Assembly (NCBI RefSeq): GCF_001605885.1
Contig: NZ_LRPE01000012.1
Location: forward strand, 122,573-186,572
DNA length: 64,000 bases
Origin: Acinetobacter lactucae
Lineage (GTDB): Bacteria; Pseudomonadota; Gammaproteobacteria; Pseudomonadales; Moraxellaceae
Reading direction: 5' to 3'
Shown: positions 18,058-26,782 of the stretch, one piece after another
Numbering within the stretch: position 1 is the first letter of the stretch
Layout of the letters: each line of letters opens with the position of its first letter
The notes under the pieces: model-generated
Told to the model about the DNA's origin: nothing
What the model saw: only the letters and a program-made list of their open reading frames with translations
The model's database searches: none
Translations under genes and position numbers: made by a program

Positions 18058-19323
18058 ATGAAAGCATCTCTTGTATCTTCAACTTCACGCGCAGAAAGCG
18101 ATAAACCGCTTTCGATCATACCTCGTAACGTAATTTTTCTGTTCGCTATTGCAAGTGGTGCAAGCGTAGCAAATGTCTATTATGCACAGCCTTTGCTCGA
18201 CATATTAGCCAAGGACTTTAATGTTAGTCATGCTGCCATTGGTGGTGTGGTTACAGCTACTCAAATAGGTTGTGCCCTAGCCTTGGTGTTTTTAGTGCCG
18301 TTGGGTGATTTGGTAAATCGGCGTCGTTTAATGGCTATTCAGTTATTGGCTTTGATCTCGGCTTTGCTCATGGTTGGCTTTGCTCACTCTACCATTGTTC
18401 TCTTAATAGGAATGCTTGCGGTGGGTTTACTCGGCACAGCCATGACTCAAGGGCTTATTGCTTATGCTGCAAGTGCTGCTGCCCCACATGAACAGGGCCA
18501 TGTTGTTGGTACTGCACAAAGTGGTGTGTTTATTGGGTTACTGCTTGCTCGTGTATTTTCAGGAGGAATTAGCGATATAGCGGGTTGGCGTGGTGTGTAT
18601 TTTTGTGCAGCCATCATCATGTTCATGATTGCATTCCCCCTTTGGAAACGACTTCCTCATTTAAATATTCAACCCAGTGCCATGCGCTACCCGCAGCTTC
18701 TGGCGTCTATGTTAAACCTGCTTCGACAAGAAAAAGTACTCCAAGTGCGAGGTGTTTTAGCTTTACTCATGTTTGCGGCATTTAATATTTTTTGGAGCGC
18801 ATTGGTACTACCATTAAGCGAGCCGCCTTATAGCTTCTCGCATACTGTAATTGGGTCTTTTGGACTTGTTGGAGTGATTGGTGCTTTGGCTGCTGCACGT
18901 GCGGGTTACTGGGCTGACCGCGGATATGCTCAGCGTACAAGCTTAGTAGCACTCGTAATATTACTGCTCGCTTGGGGCCCACTTTCACTTATGGCCTACT
19001 CCCTTTGGGCGCTAGTAATTGGCATCGTATTGCTAGACTTGGGTGGACAGGCTCTACACGTGACCAATCAGAGTATAATTTTTCGCACTCGCCCAGAAGC
19101 GCATAGCCGTCTTGTTGGTCTATACATGCTCTTTTATGCAGTGGGTAGTGGACTCGGTGCAATTAGCACCACAGCGACTTACGCCTATGCTGGTTGGTTT
19201 GGCGTGTGTGCCTTAGGTGCAGGTGTTAGTTTGTTGGCGCTCATATTTTGGTGGATGACACGACACACCGCTGCTCAAGACACAAATGAAAAAGATAACA
19301 ATATACAAATAAACAAACTATAA
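18058..19323 (+). CDS. MFS transporter
   Basis: A 421-residue permease with twelve predicted membrane helices, from the ATG at 18058. An upstream in-frame TTG at 18022 would lie inside the operator and is rejected. The inter-helix loop 2-3 has the MFS signature region LGDLVNRRRLMA, and the start of helix 1 reads NVYYAQPLLDILAKDF, a motif of the drug/sugar-efflux-like MFS group found beside HxlR regulators. The substrate is unknown. It is divergent from the HxlR gene and probably induced when that regulator is relieved. Confidence 0.9.
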   Translation: MKASLVSSTSRAESDKPLSIIPRNVIFLFAIASGASVANVYYAQPLLDILAKDFNVSHAAIGGVVTATQIGCALALVFLVPLGDLVNRRRLMAIQLLALISALLMVGFAHSTIVLLIGMLAVGLLGTAMTQGLIAYAASAAAPHEQGHVVGTAQSGVFIGLLLARVFSGGISDIAGWRGVYFCAAIIMFMIAFPLWKRLPHLNIQPSAMRYPQLLASMLNLLRQEKVLQVRGVLALLMFAAFNIFWSALVLPLSEPPYSFSHTVIGSFGLVGVIGALAAARAGYWADRGYAQRTSLVALVILLLAWGPLSLMAYSLWALVIGIVLLDLGGQALHVTNQSIIFRTRPEAHSRLVGLYMLFYAVGSGLGAISTTATYAYAGWFGVCALGAGVSLLALIFWWMTRHTAAQDTNEKDNNIQINKL

Positions 19324-19455
19324 TTTAGGATGACTCTCGTCAGTGAATAAAGTTCTTAAGTCTTAATTTGTTAAGCTCAAGCGGTAATGGAATGAAATCT
19401 TCTCTAACAATCTAATGATTGATATGCAACATTAGTCCATTACTATCAAAAATAT

Positions 19456-19860
19456 ATGGAAGCCCCTATAGGAACAAAATTGGGTATTAATAATAAATTA
19501 ATCTGCATAGTTGTCTTTGCTCTTCTTACAGGTTGTCAGCAGCAAGAAGCAGGTGAAGATATGAGTGCCGTAAAACTCCCTGTTTATCAATCTAATGGTA
19601 TTTCTGCTTCAGCACGCCTAAAAGGAGCTTTACAGTTAAAACAAGAATGTCTTTATGTGAACGATATCCTGATTATCTTCCCTGAACACACTGCTCAGTG
19701 GGACTCTAAAAAACAAACTTTAAGCTATAAAGGCAAGCATATCGCTATAGGCAGTGAATTAGATATTGCTGGAGGTTTTGGTAATTTTCAGCAAGACAAC
19801 CTCCGCATTAAACATTTGAGCCCAATGTGTGATCATCAAAATATTTGGTTTGCCGGATGA
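19456..19860 (+). CDS. putative small lipoprotein
   Basis: A 134-residue protein with a lipobox (FALLTGCQQQ, Cys at about residue 27) after a short hydrophobic stretch, so it is likely lipid-anchored. The mature part has two further cysteines (KQECLYV and SPMCDHQ) and beta-rich sequence. I do not recognise a family. Other start codons are possible upstream of the hydrophobic part, for instance a later codon before KLICIVV. It is single, followed by a terminator. Confidence 0.7.
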   Translation: MEAPIGTKLGINNKLICIVVFALLTGCQQQEAGEDMSAVKLPVYQSNGISASARLKGALQLKQECLYVNDILIIFPEHTAQWDSKKQTLSYKGKHIAIGSELDIAGGFGNFQQDNLRIKHLSPMCDHQNIWFAG

Positions 19861-19870
19861 TTTATAATCA

Positions 19871-19911
19871 GGAGAGCAGATCCAATTTTCGCTCTCCGTT
19901 TTAACTTTTAG
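19871..19911 (+). terminator. terminator after the lipoprotein gene
   Basis: GGAGAGC (19871-19877) pairs with GCTCTCC (19891-19897) and is followed by GTTTTAACTTTT. Confidence 0.75.
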
Positions 19912-19928
19912 GCTTTAAGTCAAATACG

Positions 19929-20393
19929 TTAACTATTCTCTGATTTATATATTTTTCTAACAGGCAACCAAAAATAAATATAAATTAATAGAAGAACCCA
20001 CCCCAACAATACATCTCCAATTAAGTGTGGAGATTCGTGTGTCATGACTAGCCCCATAATCAACATCGCGCCAAAGTGAGCAATATTTGCAATCATAGTA
20101 AATTCAAAAAACATATAGTTTTTTAGAGGTTCATTGGCGGCTTTTAATAAAAACCAGCCCCATACAATATAGATAGCTGAGATCATCAACTCGTAATGCT
20201 CACCTCCACCATGCAACTCTCCCCAGCGAACTAATCGAACAAGAAATTTACCCCATTCAAACTGAAGTAAAATTGCAGGAATATTTAAAAAGATGAGAAG
20301 TGCTGCCCCTGCAAAAAATAAAAGAAAGCTAATTCCCATAAATTTTGCGACTAAACTGAATCTCGATATTTTTATCTGATGAGTTGCTGACAT
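19929..20393 (-). CDS. four-helix integral membrane protein, DUF6632-like
   Basis: A 154-residue protein with about four membrane helices (residues 15-40, 65-85, 95-115, 122-143) and a soluble charged loop with RWGELHGGGEHYELM. The arrangement is like the small DUF6632 membrane family, which has no known function; the assignment is from general resemblance. It is the last gene of the minus-strand run with the PF10118 hydrolase, the alpha/beta hydrolase and the damaged flavin oxidoreductase. Confidence 0.6.
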   Translation of the reverse strand: MSATHQIKISRFSLVAKFMGISFLLFFAGAALLIFLNIPAILLQFEWGKFLVRLVRWGELHGGGEHYELMISAIYIVWGWFLLKAANEPLKNYMFFEFTMIANIAHFGAMLIMGLVMTHESPHLIGDVLLGWVLLLIYIYFWLPVRKIYKSENS

Positions 20394-20425
20394 AACTTAT
20401 ATCCTCATTGATATAAAACATTAAT

Positions 20426-20830
20426 TTATAATTTTAAGAAGCACGTAATCGACGAGTTTTGAAAATACCCAATCCTTTTATTCAACCCTCTAATTGCCTG
20501 CTTACCCGGATGATTTATTTGCATCCAGACTTCACTACCACCCGATTTAGCAACGTCTGCCCATTCTTTGATTAAGGCAAAATCTTTTTCATTTTCAATA
20601 ATAACATTGCCCGGTTCACCAATTGCTCTAGAGTCGATCATCACGTTACCCGTGATTAAAACCCCAGCTCCTGATTGCGACCAAGTTCGGTATAGTTGAA
20701 TCAACTTTTTACTTGGTCGTCCATCTGGATGGGCCAGTCCTTCACTTAAAGCCGATTTAATCAGCCTATTCTTGAGTGTAAAGCCATCTTTTAAAGTAAA
20801 GGGTGATGCCAGTTTTAATTCGTTTTTCAT
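20426..20830 (-). pseudogene. NADH:flavin oxidoreductase (OYE family), broken by an internal deletion
   Basis: The first 115 codons are a normal N-terminus of an Old Yellow Enzyme-type oxidoreductase (FTLKNRLIKSALSEGLAHPD, GVLITGNVMID, VWMQINHPGKQAIRGLNK). The frame then runs into an unrelated tail. Read one base out of frame, the same DNA gives GLGIFKTRRLRAS and a stop at 20434, which is what the C-terminus of this family looks like. So the central part, about two thirds of the roughly 400-residue enzyme including the catalytic barrel, has been lost by a deletion near 20475-20480 that also shifts the frame. The neighbours in the operon look intact. Confidence 0.88.
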
Positions 20831-20854
20831 TTTAGACCTCCAGCTTTATTGTTT

Positions 20855-21751
20855 TTACGCAGTCAGCTTTTGAATATAATTACGAATAGGCGTTGCAACT
20901 AAATCCGGATGGCTTGCGATCCCCCAATGACCTAACGGAATATCGGTACGTGTAAAAGATGAATTCACCCATCGGTCTTGTTTATCGACAATATGCTGGG
21001 GCACAAAGCGATCTTTAGTCATTGATAAGACATGTATAGGCACTGATGTATAACGCTTCTGTGCATTTAATAATGGCTTGAATAAATTTAGGCGATAAAA
21101 GCCTAAACCACGTATTCCATTTTTAAGTTGATTAGGATGACGTGTAACCTTCTTCCCCTCGAGTTGAGAAACCACTTGTGGCCATATTTTTGATAGCCCC
21201 AGATACCAGCTTAACTCTGGAATAATTGGAATATTAAAAAAGAGCATATAACTCGAAGAGACCATTTGTTTGACAGCAGCAAACATTTTCGCAGGCTCTT
21301 TACTGTTCAGATTTTCTTTGAACCACATGCCGGCATGATCAATACTCGGTGCTAAGGCCGTATAGCTTTTGATGTAATCTTTTAATTTGTCATCAAGAAC
21401 AGCAGCCCACCCTTGTAATGCCCCTAAATCATGTCCAATTAGATGTACAGGTTGATTAGGACTTGTTTGTTGAATCACTTCCTTCAAGTCAGAAACGAGA
21501 TAATCCATGTGATACCCTGCTTCTGATAATGGAGCACCAGATAAACCTGTACCTCGAACATCATAAGTGACAATATGAAAATCAGACTTCAGTAATGAAG
21601 CCAGTTCATCCCATACTTGCGCCTCATCAGGATAGCCATGAATAAAAACTAAGGTCTCAAGATCTGCTGTTGACTTCCCCCACTCATAAACAGATAGAGT
21701 CACATCAGCAGCCTGAATGTATCTTTGTTGTTTTTCAATATTTGTATTCAT
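20855..21751 (-). CDS. alpha/beta hydrolase
   Basis: A 298-residue alpha/beta-fold hydrolase. Core motifs: FIHGYPDEAQVWDEL with the oxyanion HG, YDVRGTGLSGAP, the nucleophile elbow LIGHDLGALQGW (the nucleophile is Asp, as in epoxide hydrolases and dehalogenases), an acid in MTKDRFVP and the final His in PLGHWGIASHP. Asp at the nucleophile position makes epoxide hydrolase or dehalogenase chemistry more likely than an esterase. It begins 1 base after the PF10118 gene, so the two are co-translated. Substrate unknown. Confidence 0.85.
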   Translation of the reverse strand: MNTNIEKQQRYIQAADVTLSVYEWGKSTADLETLVFIHGYPDEAQVWDELASLLKSDFHIVTYDVRGTGLSGAPLSEAGYHMDYLVSDLKEVIQQTSPNQPVHLIGHDLGALQGWAAVLDDKLKDYIKSYTALAPSIDHAGMWFKENLNSKEPAKMFAAVKQMVSSSYMLFFNIPIIPELSWYLGLSKIWPQVVSQLEGKKVTRHPNQLKNGIRGLGFYRLNLFKPLLNAQKRYTSVPIHVLSMTKDRFVPQHIVDKQDRWVNSSFTRTDIPLGHWGIASHPDLVATPIRNYIQKLTA

Positions 21752-21752
21752 C

Positions 21753-22694
21753 TTAGCTCACCAATCCTTTTTGTATTTCTTCATAGAGTTTGACTGCTGG
21801 TGAGCGATTTATATAATCCAGTGCAAGCTCGGTTGAACCTTCATAGAAAGGATGGTACGCAGGCTTAAAGAAGTTTTTAGCAATTGTGATAAACCATACA
21901 GGACTTGGTACTAGTCCTTGAGCGCTTGCTTTAAACCACTCCCTCCAAAAATTCGGATGGATTAAAGTCTGTTGGGACTTAGGTATCGTCTGATCTACTG
22001 CAGCTAGCTCTTGTGTTCCTTTAACCATTAAATAAGTAAAAATGGGTGCCACTATACTCATGATTGCAGCCCGCAATGCATAGCTACCACCCAAATGTTC
22101 AAATAAATCAAAAGCTACTGTTCTGTGCTCAACTTCTTCTGCACAGTGCCACGTAAATAAATCACTTACCGCCGGATCGCAACCTTTTTCTTCCCAATGT
22201 GCTTTCGTTAAAACATATTGACCCAATGCACAAGTGTAGTGTTCAGCGGCAGCAACAATGCCTACACGGAACAATAACCAAGACTTTTGCATACGCTGTG
22301 GCAAAACCTTGCCAAACGGTTTATCTGCAAGCATGTAGTCAAATAATTCCATTACTCGCTCATACTGCTTTTCAGTATCAATGCCATAACGTTGTATATA
22401 TTTTTCAATGGACTCTTTATGCGCTTGAGCATGAATGGCTTCTTGACGAATAAAAGTTTCTACATCTTTTTTTAATTTTTCATCGGTAACAAATGGCAAT
22501 GCTTTGTTAAAAATACGGCAGAAAAAGTATTCCCCCCTCACCAAAGTAAAACTGAAATGATTTACAGCATGACTTCCAAGCGGAGACTGAGGAATCCAGT
22601 GCAACGGGGAATGATTCCAGTCAAAGGCAACACGGCGTGGAAATAATGGCCATAAAGTTTTTGATGCCATATCTTTGAATGTGTTTGGTTGCAT
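21753..22694 (-). CDS. metal-dependent hydrolase, PF10118 type
   Basis: A 313-residue helical protein of the PF10118 (predicted metal-dependent hydrolase) family. Likely metal ligands are in FIRQEAIHAQAHKE and WHCAEEVEHRTVAFDLFEH, which resemble the E-x-x-H pairs of ferritin-like carboxylate proteins. It is the first gene of the operon with the alpha/beta hydrolase, the broken oxidoreductase and the membrane protein. A paralogue with the same motifs is at 28546-29499. No activity has been firmly assigned to the family that I know of. Confidence 0.85.
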   Translation of the reverse strand: MQPNTFKDMASKTLWPLFPRRVAFDWNHSPLHWIPQSPLGSHAVNHFSFTLVRGEYFFCRIFNKALPFVTDEKLKKDVETFIRQEAIHAQAHKESIEKYIQRYGIDTEKQYERVMELFDYMLADKPFGKVLPQRMQKSWLLFRVGIVAAAEHYTCALGQYVLTKAHWEEKGCDPAVSDLFTWHCAEEVEHRTVAFDLFEHLGGSYALRAAIMSIVAPIFTYLMVKGTQELAAVDQTIPKSQQTLIHPNFWREWFKASAQGLVPSPVWFITIAKNFFKPAYHPFYEGSTELALDYINRSPAVKLYEEIQKGLVS

Positions 22695-22850
22695 GTTCTT
22701 TTTCTCTTACTCAAGACAACTACACATTAAGTTCTAAAATAGAACTTGTTAATATCTTTAAAGGACAAATGCTATGTCAGAATAGTCAAATGCCTTATTA
22801 GAACTTTGAAAATAAGTGTTGAAAATTAAAGGCACAAAAGAAATAGATTA

Positions 22851-22877
22851 AAAAAAGCCCTCATAATGAGAGCTTTT
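22851..22877 (-). terminator. terminator of the mechanosensitive channel gene
   Basis: On the minus strand AGCTCTCAT and ATGAGGGCT form a short stem followed by seven T, about 35 bases behind the stop at 22910. Confidence 0.7.
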
Positions 22878-22909
22878 AATGAAGCAAATTTTTACATCTA
22901 ATGTGGGAA

Positions 22910-24163
22910 TTAAACTTCGGTTGGGCTAATTTCTGACGTTAATCTTTGCAAATCATGACCCGAAGGCGCTTGGTAAACACGTAAACCAAATTCAGGAAGA
23001 ATCGCAATTAAATGGTCAAAAATATCTGACTGAATTGCTTCATAAGAAACCCATGCAATCGTGTTGGTAAATGCATAAATTTCTAACGGCAAACCTTGGC
23101 TTGTTGGCTGTAACTGGCGAACCATAATGGTTTGGTTTTGAGCAATACCCTTGTGCTGGCGCAAGTAAAATTCCACATAAGCTCTAAATGTTCCAATGTT
23201 GGTTAGACGGCGCTTGTTGTAACGAGATTGATTGCTTAATTGCTTATTGAACTCTTCAATTTCAGATTGCTTTGCATCAAGATATTGGTCTAACAGTAAA
23301 AACTCTTTGAGCTTTTGCTGCTCTTCATCGCTCATGAAATGCACGCTACTTTGATCGATAAAAAGTGAGCGCTTCATTCGACGGCAACCTGAGTTACTCA
23401 TGCCTCGCCAGTTTTTAAATGTATCAGTAACCAGCTTATTGGTCGGAATGGTGGTATAAGTTTTATCAAAATTTTGAACAGTTACAGTATGCAGTGAAAT
23501 ATCAATGACATCACCGTCAGCATTTAAAGATGGCATTTCAATCCAGTCACCAATGCGCACCATGTCATAAGAAGCAATTTGGACACTCGCCACTAAAGAC
23601 AAAATGGTGTTTTGGAAAACCAGCATTAATACCGCTGCCATCGCACCAAAACCTGCAAGTAAAGTGAACACATCCTTTTTAAGGAATGTTCCCAAAATCA
23701 TCAGGCCACACACCACAAATAAAATGAGTTTAACGAGCTGTAAATAACCTTTAATCGGTTTGTTTCTAGATTTTGGATTACGCTGATAGATCAGATTAAA
23801 TATATTTAATATTTCACTGACCGTAAGCGCGAGTGTGAGAAAAATGAATGCTTGCGCTGCCATCTCTACAAAAGCAATGAACTTTGGAGATAGATGAGGC
23901 ACGGTTGCAATACCATTCATAATCACAACAGCAGGAACAATATTTGCAAATCTTCTTATGACGCTATGCTGAGCAAAAATAGACTGATTTGGTGATTTAA
24001 GCTTTGTAACTAAATGACGAACGCCCCGAACAATAATACGTTTGGCAATAAAATTTGCGATTGCTGCAAATAAAATCAAAATAGTGAGTGAAACAAACAT
24101 CTCTAGCCAAGGATATTGGCTTAACTCACCCCGAATATCGCGAAAAAAATTTAAAAAATCCAA
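22910..24163 (-). CDS. mechanosensitive ion channel, MscS family (YbdG-like)
   Basis: A 417-residue membrane protein with about five N-terminal helices. The pore-lining segment is Ala/Gly rich (LLAGFGAMAAVLMLVFQNTI, about residues 168-187), followed by the MscS beta domain (IGDWIEMPSLNADGDVIDIS, TTIPTNKLVTDTFKNWRGM). A large C-terminal domain with a charged helical region (KQSEIEEFNKQLSNQ) follows. The length and the insertion match the YbdG/MscM group. It would release solutes on osmotic downshock. It is transcribed alone. Confidence 0.9.
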   Translation of the reverse strand: MDFLNFFRDIRGELSQYPWLEMFVSLTILILFAAIANFIAKRIIVRGVRHLVTKLKSPNQSIFAQHSVIRRFANIVPAVVIMNGIATVPHLSPKFIAFVEMAAQAFIFLTLALTVSEILNIFNLIYQRNPKSRNKPIKGYLQLVKLILFVVCGLMILGTFLKKDVFTLLAGFGAMAAVLMLVFQNTILSLVASVQIASYDMVRIGDWIEMPSLNADGDVIDISLHTVTVQNFDKTYTTIPTNKLVTDTFKNWRGMSNSGCRRMKRSLFIDQSSVHFMSDEEQQKLKEFLLLDQYLDAKQSEIEEFNKQLSNQSRYNKRRLTNIGTFRAYVEFYLRQHKGIAQNQTIMVRQLQPTSQGLPLEIYAFTNTIAWVSYEAIQSDIFDHLIAILPEFGLRVYQAPSGHDLQRLTSEISPTEV

Positions 24164-24405
24164 ACCTATACACCTTAAAACTTTATTTTCAGTAATTTTA
24201 AGGGCTAAGGCATTTGATCATAAGGTTTGTTTACATATGTAGTCATAAATACAACAACTAAGTTATATACCCTGCCCGAACTTAATTATGATCTGTTAAT
24301 TTTAGAACCTTACCTGCTTATGGTTTAGACCAATTATATAAAGTAGATCGAGCCTATCGGTTCATCTAGAATAATACGATAAACAAGTTATTTTGGTTCT
24401 CGTGA

Positions 24406-24768
24406 GTGAAGTTTTCTGATTTTTTGACTTTTATTGGTGTGGTCTGGTTTAGCTTATTCTTTATCTATATTGCTTGGATCTTTTTTCTTAAAAGTCTGGT
24501 TCAAAGATTTTTAATTTATAAGCGAGGAATAATGACTTCTGCCGAGGTCGTATATTTTCAAGACTCATTAGCTAAGGTGCAATATCGCCCTTTATGTTAT
24601 ATCAAATTGAAATTTCAAACTGAGCAAAGCCAAATCATTACTGAAAATCTAAAGGTGCTTATCGCCGAAAAAAATCATCATAAATATAAAGTCGGTAGCA
24701 TCATCAATATTAAATATGACTCTAAAAATTTAAAGAACATTTCTATATTGGGCGAGGTCATGCTTTAA
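24406..24768 (+). CDS. small membrane-anchored protein, DUF3592-like
   Basis: A 120-residue protein with one membrane helix (about residues 8-32) and a beta-rich domain where YKVGSIINIKYDSKNLKNISI recalls the conserved end of DUF3592 proteins. It starts with GTG at 24406; no strong ribosome binding site is visible. It ends 5 bases before the stop of the convergent glycosyltransferase gene. Function unknown. Confidence 0.6.
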   Translation: MKFSDFLTFIGVVWFSLFFIYIAWIFFLKSLVQRFLIYKRGIMTSAEVVYFQDSLAKVQYRPLCYIKLKFQTEQSQIITENLKVLIAEKNHHKYKVGSIINIKYDSKNLKNISILGEVML

Positions 24769-24772
24769 ATCA

Positions 24773-25417
24773 TTAGAGATTATTTAAAAAGTAAGATAAT
24801 CCCTGCGGCGCACGTCCATTTAAGCGACTGCTCGTTGTCACTCGAACCAAATTACTCCAAGTAATATTGCAACAATGCTTGATCAATTTTTTGATTAAAG
24901 ACACATCTTCATGACATGAAATAGGTTCAAAGCCACCGACCAAAAGGTAGACCTCTGCGCTAAAACTTAAATTTGCCCCGTGAATATGCGCATGGTCCAT
25001 CTCATCTTGATAATGTGCTAAATATTTTTCCCGCTTAGTGATAGAGAGATGACTAAAATCGTCTAGCGTTACAGTGCCGCAAATTGCATCTGTGGGTTGA
25101 TGCTGGATTTGGTAGCGTAGCCAATCAGGGCTGACGACCGTGTCTGCATCTGTACATGCAATCCATGTAACCCCTCTCTCAATTAAATGGCGAATACCTA
25201 AGTCTCTCGCTTGCCCAACACATGCATAGTCGCATTCAATCCAATTGATTTGATGGCTTTGTACGATTAACCGCGACTGATCTGTACAGCTATCGAGTAC
25301 AACAAGCACTTCTACGTCATAACCACTGATGTTATCTATCGCAACCTGAACAGATTGCAGACAGGCAGATAGATAGTATTCTTCGTTATGCGCTGGAATG
25401 ACGATACCTATTTTCAT
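24773..25417 (-). CDS. family 2 glycosyltransferase
   Basis: The protein has 214 residues starting MKIGIVIPAHNEEYY at the ATG 25417-25415, which overlaps the stop of the upstream methyltransferase gene as ATGA; a longer frame to 25462 is unlikely. GT-A fold motifs: IVIPAHNEEYYLS, VVLDSCTDQS, the DxD-type ACTDADTVVSPDWL, and the acceptor loop GGFEPISCHEDVSL. It transfers a sugar from a nucleotide or polyprenyl donor to an unknown acceptor. It is the last gene of the four-gene cluster 24773-27783. Confidence 0.88.
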   Translation of the reverse strand: MKIGIVIPAHNEEYYLSACLQSVQVAIDNISGYDVEVLVVLDSCTDQSRLIVQSHQINWIECDYACVGQARDLGIRHLIERGVTWIACTDADTVVSPDWLRYQIQHQPTDAICGTVTLDDFSHLSITKREKYLAHYQDEMDHAHIHGANLSFSAEVYLLVGGFEPISCHEDVSLIKKLIKHCCNITWSNLVRVTTSSRLNGRAPQGLSYFLNNL

Positions 25418-26013
25418 CTTAGTTTTTCCTGCTGTGCTAAAGAGGAAGTATTGGCCGTCCACAAATCGATCATAAAATCTGGATCGTTTAAGCTGAGATA
25501 GTGGTGAAATGGAAAATGTTGCTGAAAACTTTGATGAACTCGCTCAGCATTTAATTCAAAATCTTGGATTTCATGTCGCCAATGGCAACACAGAATTTCA
25601 CCGTCATCATTTAAACTATGTTTTAACTTTTCAATAAACTGGTGCAATTCATCTGCTGACAAGTAATAGGCCATCTCACTAATTAAAATTAGGTCAAATT
25701 TTTGAATTGAGTAGTCTTCAGGTATTTTTCTATTTTCAACAACAACATGCTCAAATTCTTTTAGACGTTCAGATGCCAAGCGAACAGCACTCTCAGAAAC
25801 ATCTATACAGATCAATTGCTCAGCTCTTTTTGCCAAATGAAAACTTAAATGTCCGTTTGAGCAGCCGACTTCTAGCACCTTTGGATAGCGAGGTTTTGTC
25901 AGCAGTGCGAGACAAATTTGTCTTTTACGTGCTTCATACCAATGAGTGTCATAGCCCCATGGATCACTGTTATGACGATATAAATCTTCAAAGTACATGC
26001 GAGAATGAATCAC
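25414..26013 (-). CDS. SAM-dependent methyltransferase, NodS-like
   Basis: A 199-residue class I methyltransferase. Opening MYFEDLYRHNSDPWGYDTHW and the motif I VLEVGCSNGHLSFHLA are characteristic of NodS-type N-methyltransferases; motif II-like LISEMAYYLS and CCHWRHE follow. The ATG at codon 6 (25998) is an equally good start. It overlaps the PIG-L deacetylase upstream by up to 26 bases and the glycosyltransferase downstream by 4. NodS methylates a deacetylated amino sugar, so a PIG-L partner that creates a free amine is a sensible pairing (inference). Confidence 0.85.
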   Translation of the reverse strand: MIHSRMYFEDLYRHNSDPWGYDTHWYEARKRQICLALLTKPRYPKVLEVGCSNGHLSFHLAKRAEQLICIDVSESAVRLASERLKEFEHVVVENRKIPEDYSIQKFDLILISEMAYYLSADELHQFIEKLKHSLNDDGEILCCHWRHEIQDFELNAERVHQSFQQHFPFHHYLSLNDPDFMIDLWTANTSSLAQQEKLR

Positions 26014-26782
26014 TCAAATAAACCTCATAAGGCATTAAAAGACGATTAATCGCACTTGGAGATAGCACTGCGGCATTCCCCGTGCTTTCATCTGCTTCTA
26101 GTTGGGTTTTAAACTGCAAAATTGCTTGTTGTTTTTTAGTTAGCTGTTCTTGTGTTAATGAAAATGCTTTTGCTCGGTGCCAATCAATTCGTGGGTCTAA
26201 AGGCTTTGCCCAATGCCAAGCCCAGATTAATACGTGTAAACATAGTAATTGCTTCGCAGTCGCATAAGCTTGTACGGTTTTCCCTACTGCTTCATGGTCT
26301 GGATGTCCATCAAACTCATAACTACAAATTAGAATATCGTCGGCTTGAACCATCTGATCTAAACTCTGCCAGAGTTGCTCGGTTTGTAAATGAATCTGAC
26401 CATCTAACAAATTAAACTCTACATGCTCGGTTGACTCTGCTGCGCCTAAACACTTCAAGGCAACCAAGCTTTCTTGCGGACGAAGAACATTGAGCTGATC
26501 TGGAGGATATTTTGTAGAGTTAGGATGGCTTTGTGTGCCGTTACTCACAGCTAAAATTAGAATCTTACAATTTAGTTCGATGAGTTGCTGCATTAACCCA
26601 CCACAGCCAAGCACTTCATCATCAGGATGTGGAGCGACAATCACCACCCTTTTAGAACGAAATAACTCAAGATCTAAAGGCGCTAGCGGATGATCTTTAA
26701 ATGCCTTTAACCATTGCTCTTTGGCCGTGCCCTCACCAAAAATAACACGGTCTTCAACCAAAGGATGCTTTAAAGTTCCCAT
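25988..26782 (-). CDS. PIG-L family deacetylase
   Basis: A 264-residue zinc-dependent N-deacetylase of the LmbE/PIG-L type. Zinc and catalytic residues are in VAPHPDDEVLGCGG (His, Asp, Asp) and in FDGHPDHEAVGKT. The family removes acetyl from N-acetylglucosamine-linked substrates (GlcNAc-PI, mycothiol and bacillithiol precursors, antibiotics). It overlaps the acyl-CoA dehydrogenase-like gene upstream by 13 bases, so it is translationally coupled. The substrate is unknown but, given a methyltransferase and glycosyltransferase in the same unit, an amino-sugar containing small molecule is likely. Confidence 0.88.
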   Translation of the reverse strand: MGTLKHPLVEDRVIFGEGTAKEQWLKAFKDHPLAPLDLELFRSKRVVIVAPHPDDEVLGCGGLMQQLIELNCKILILAVSNGTQSHPNSTKYPPDQLNVLRPQESLVALKCLGAAESTEHVEFNLLDGQIHLQTEQLWQSLDQMVQADDILICSYEFDGHPDHEAVGKTVQAYATAKQLLCLHVLIWAWHWAKPLDPRIDWHRAKAFSLTQEQLTKKQQAILQFKTQLEADESTGNAAVLSPSAINRLLMPYEVYLSDSFSHVL

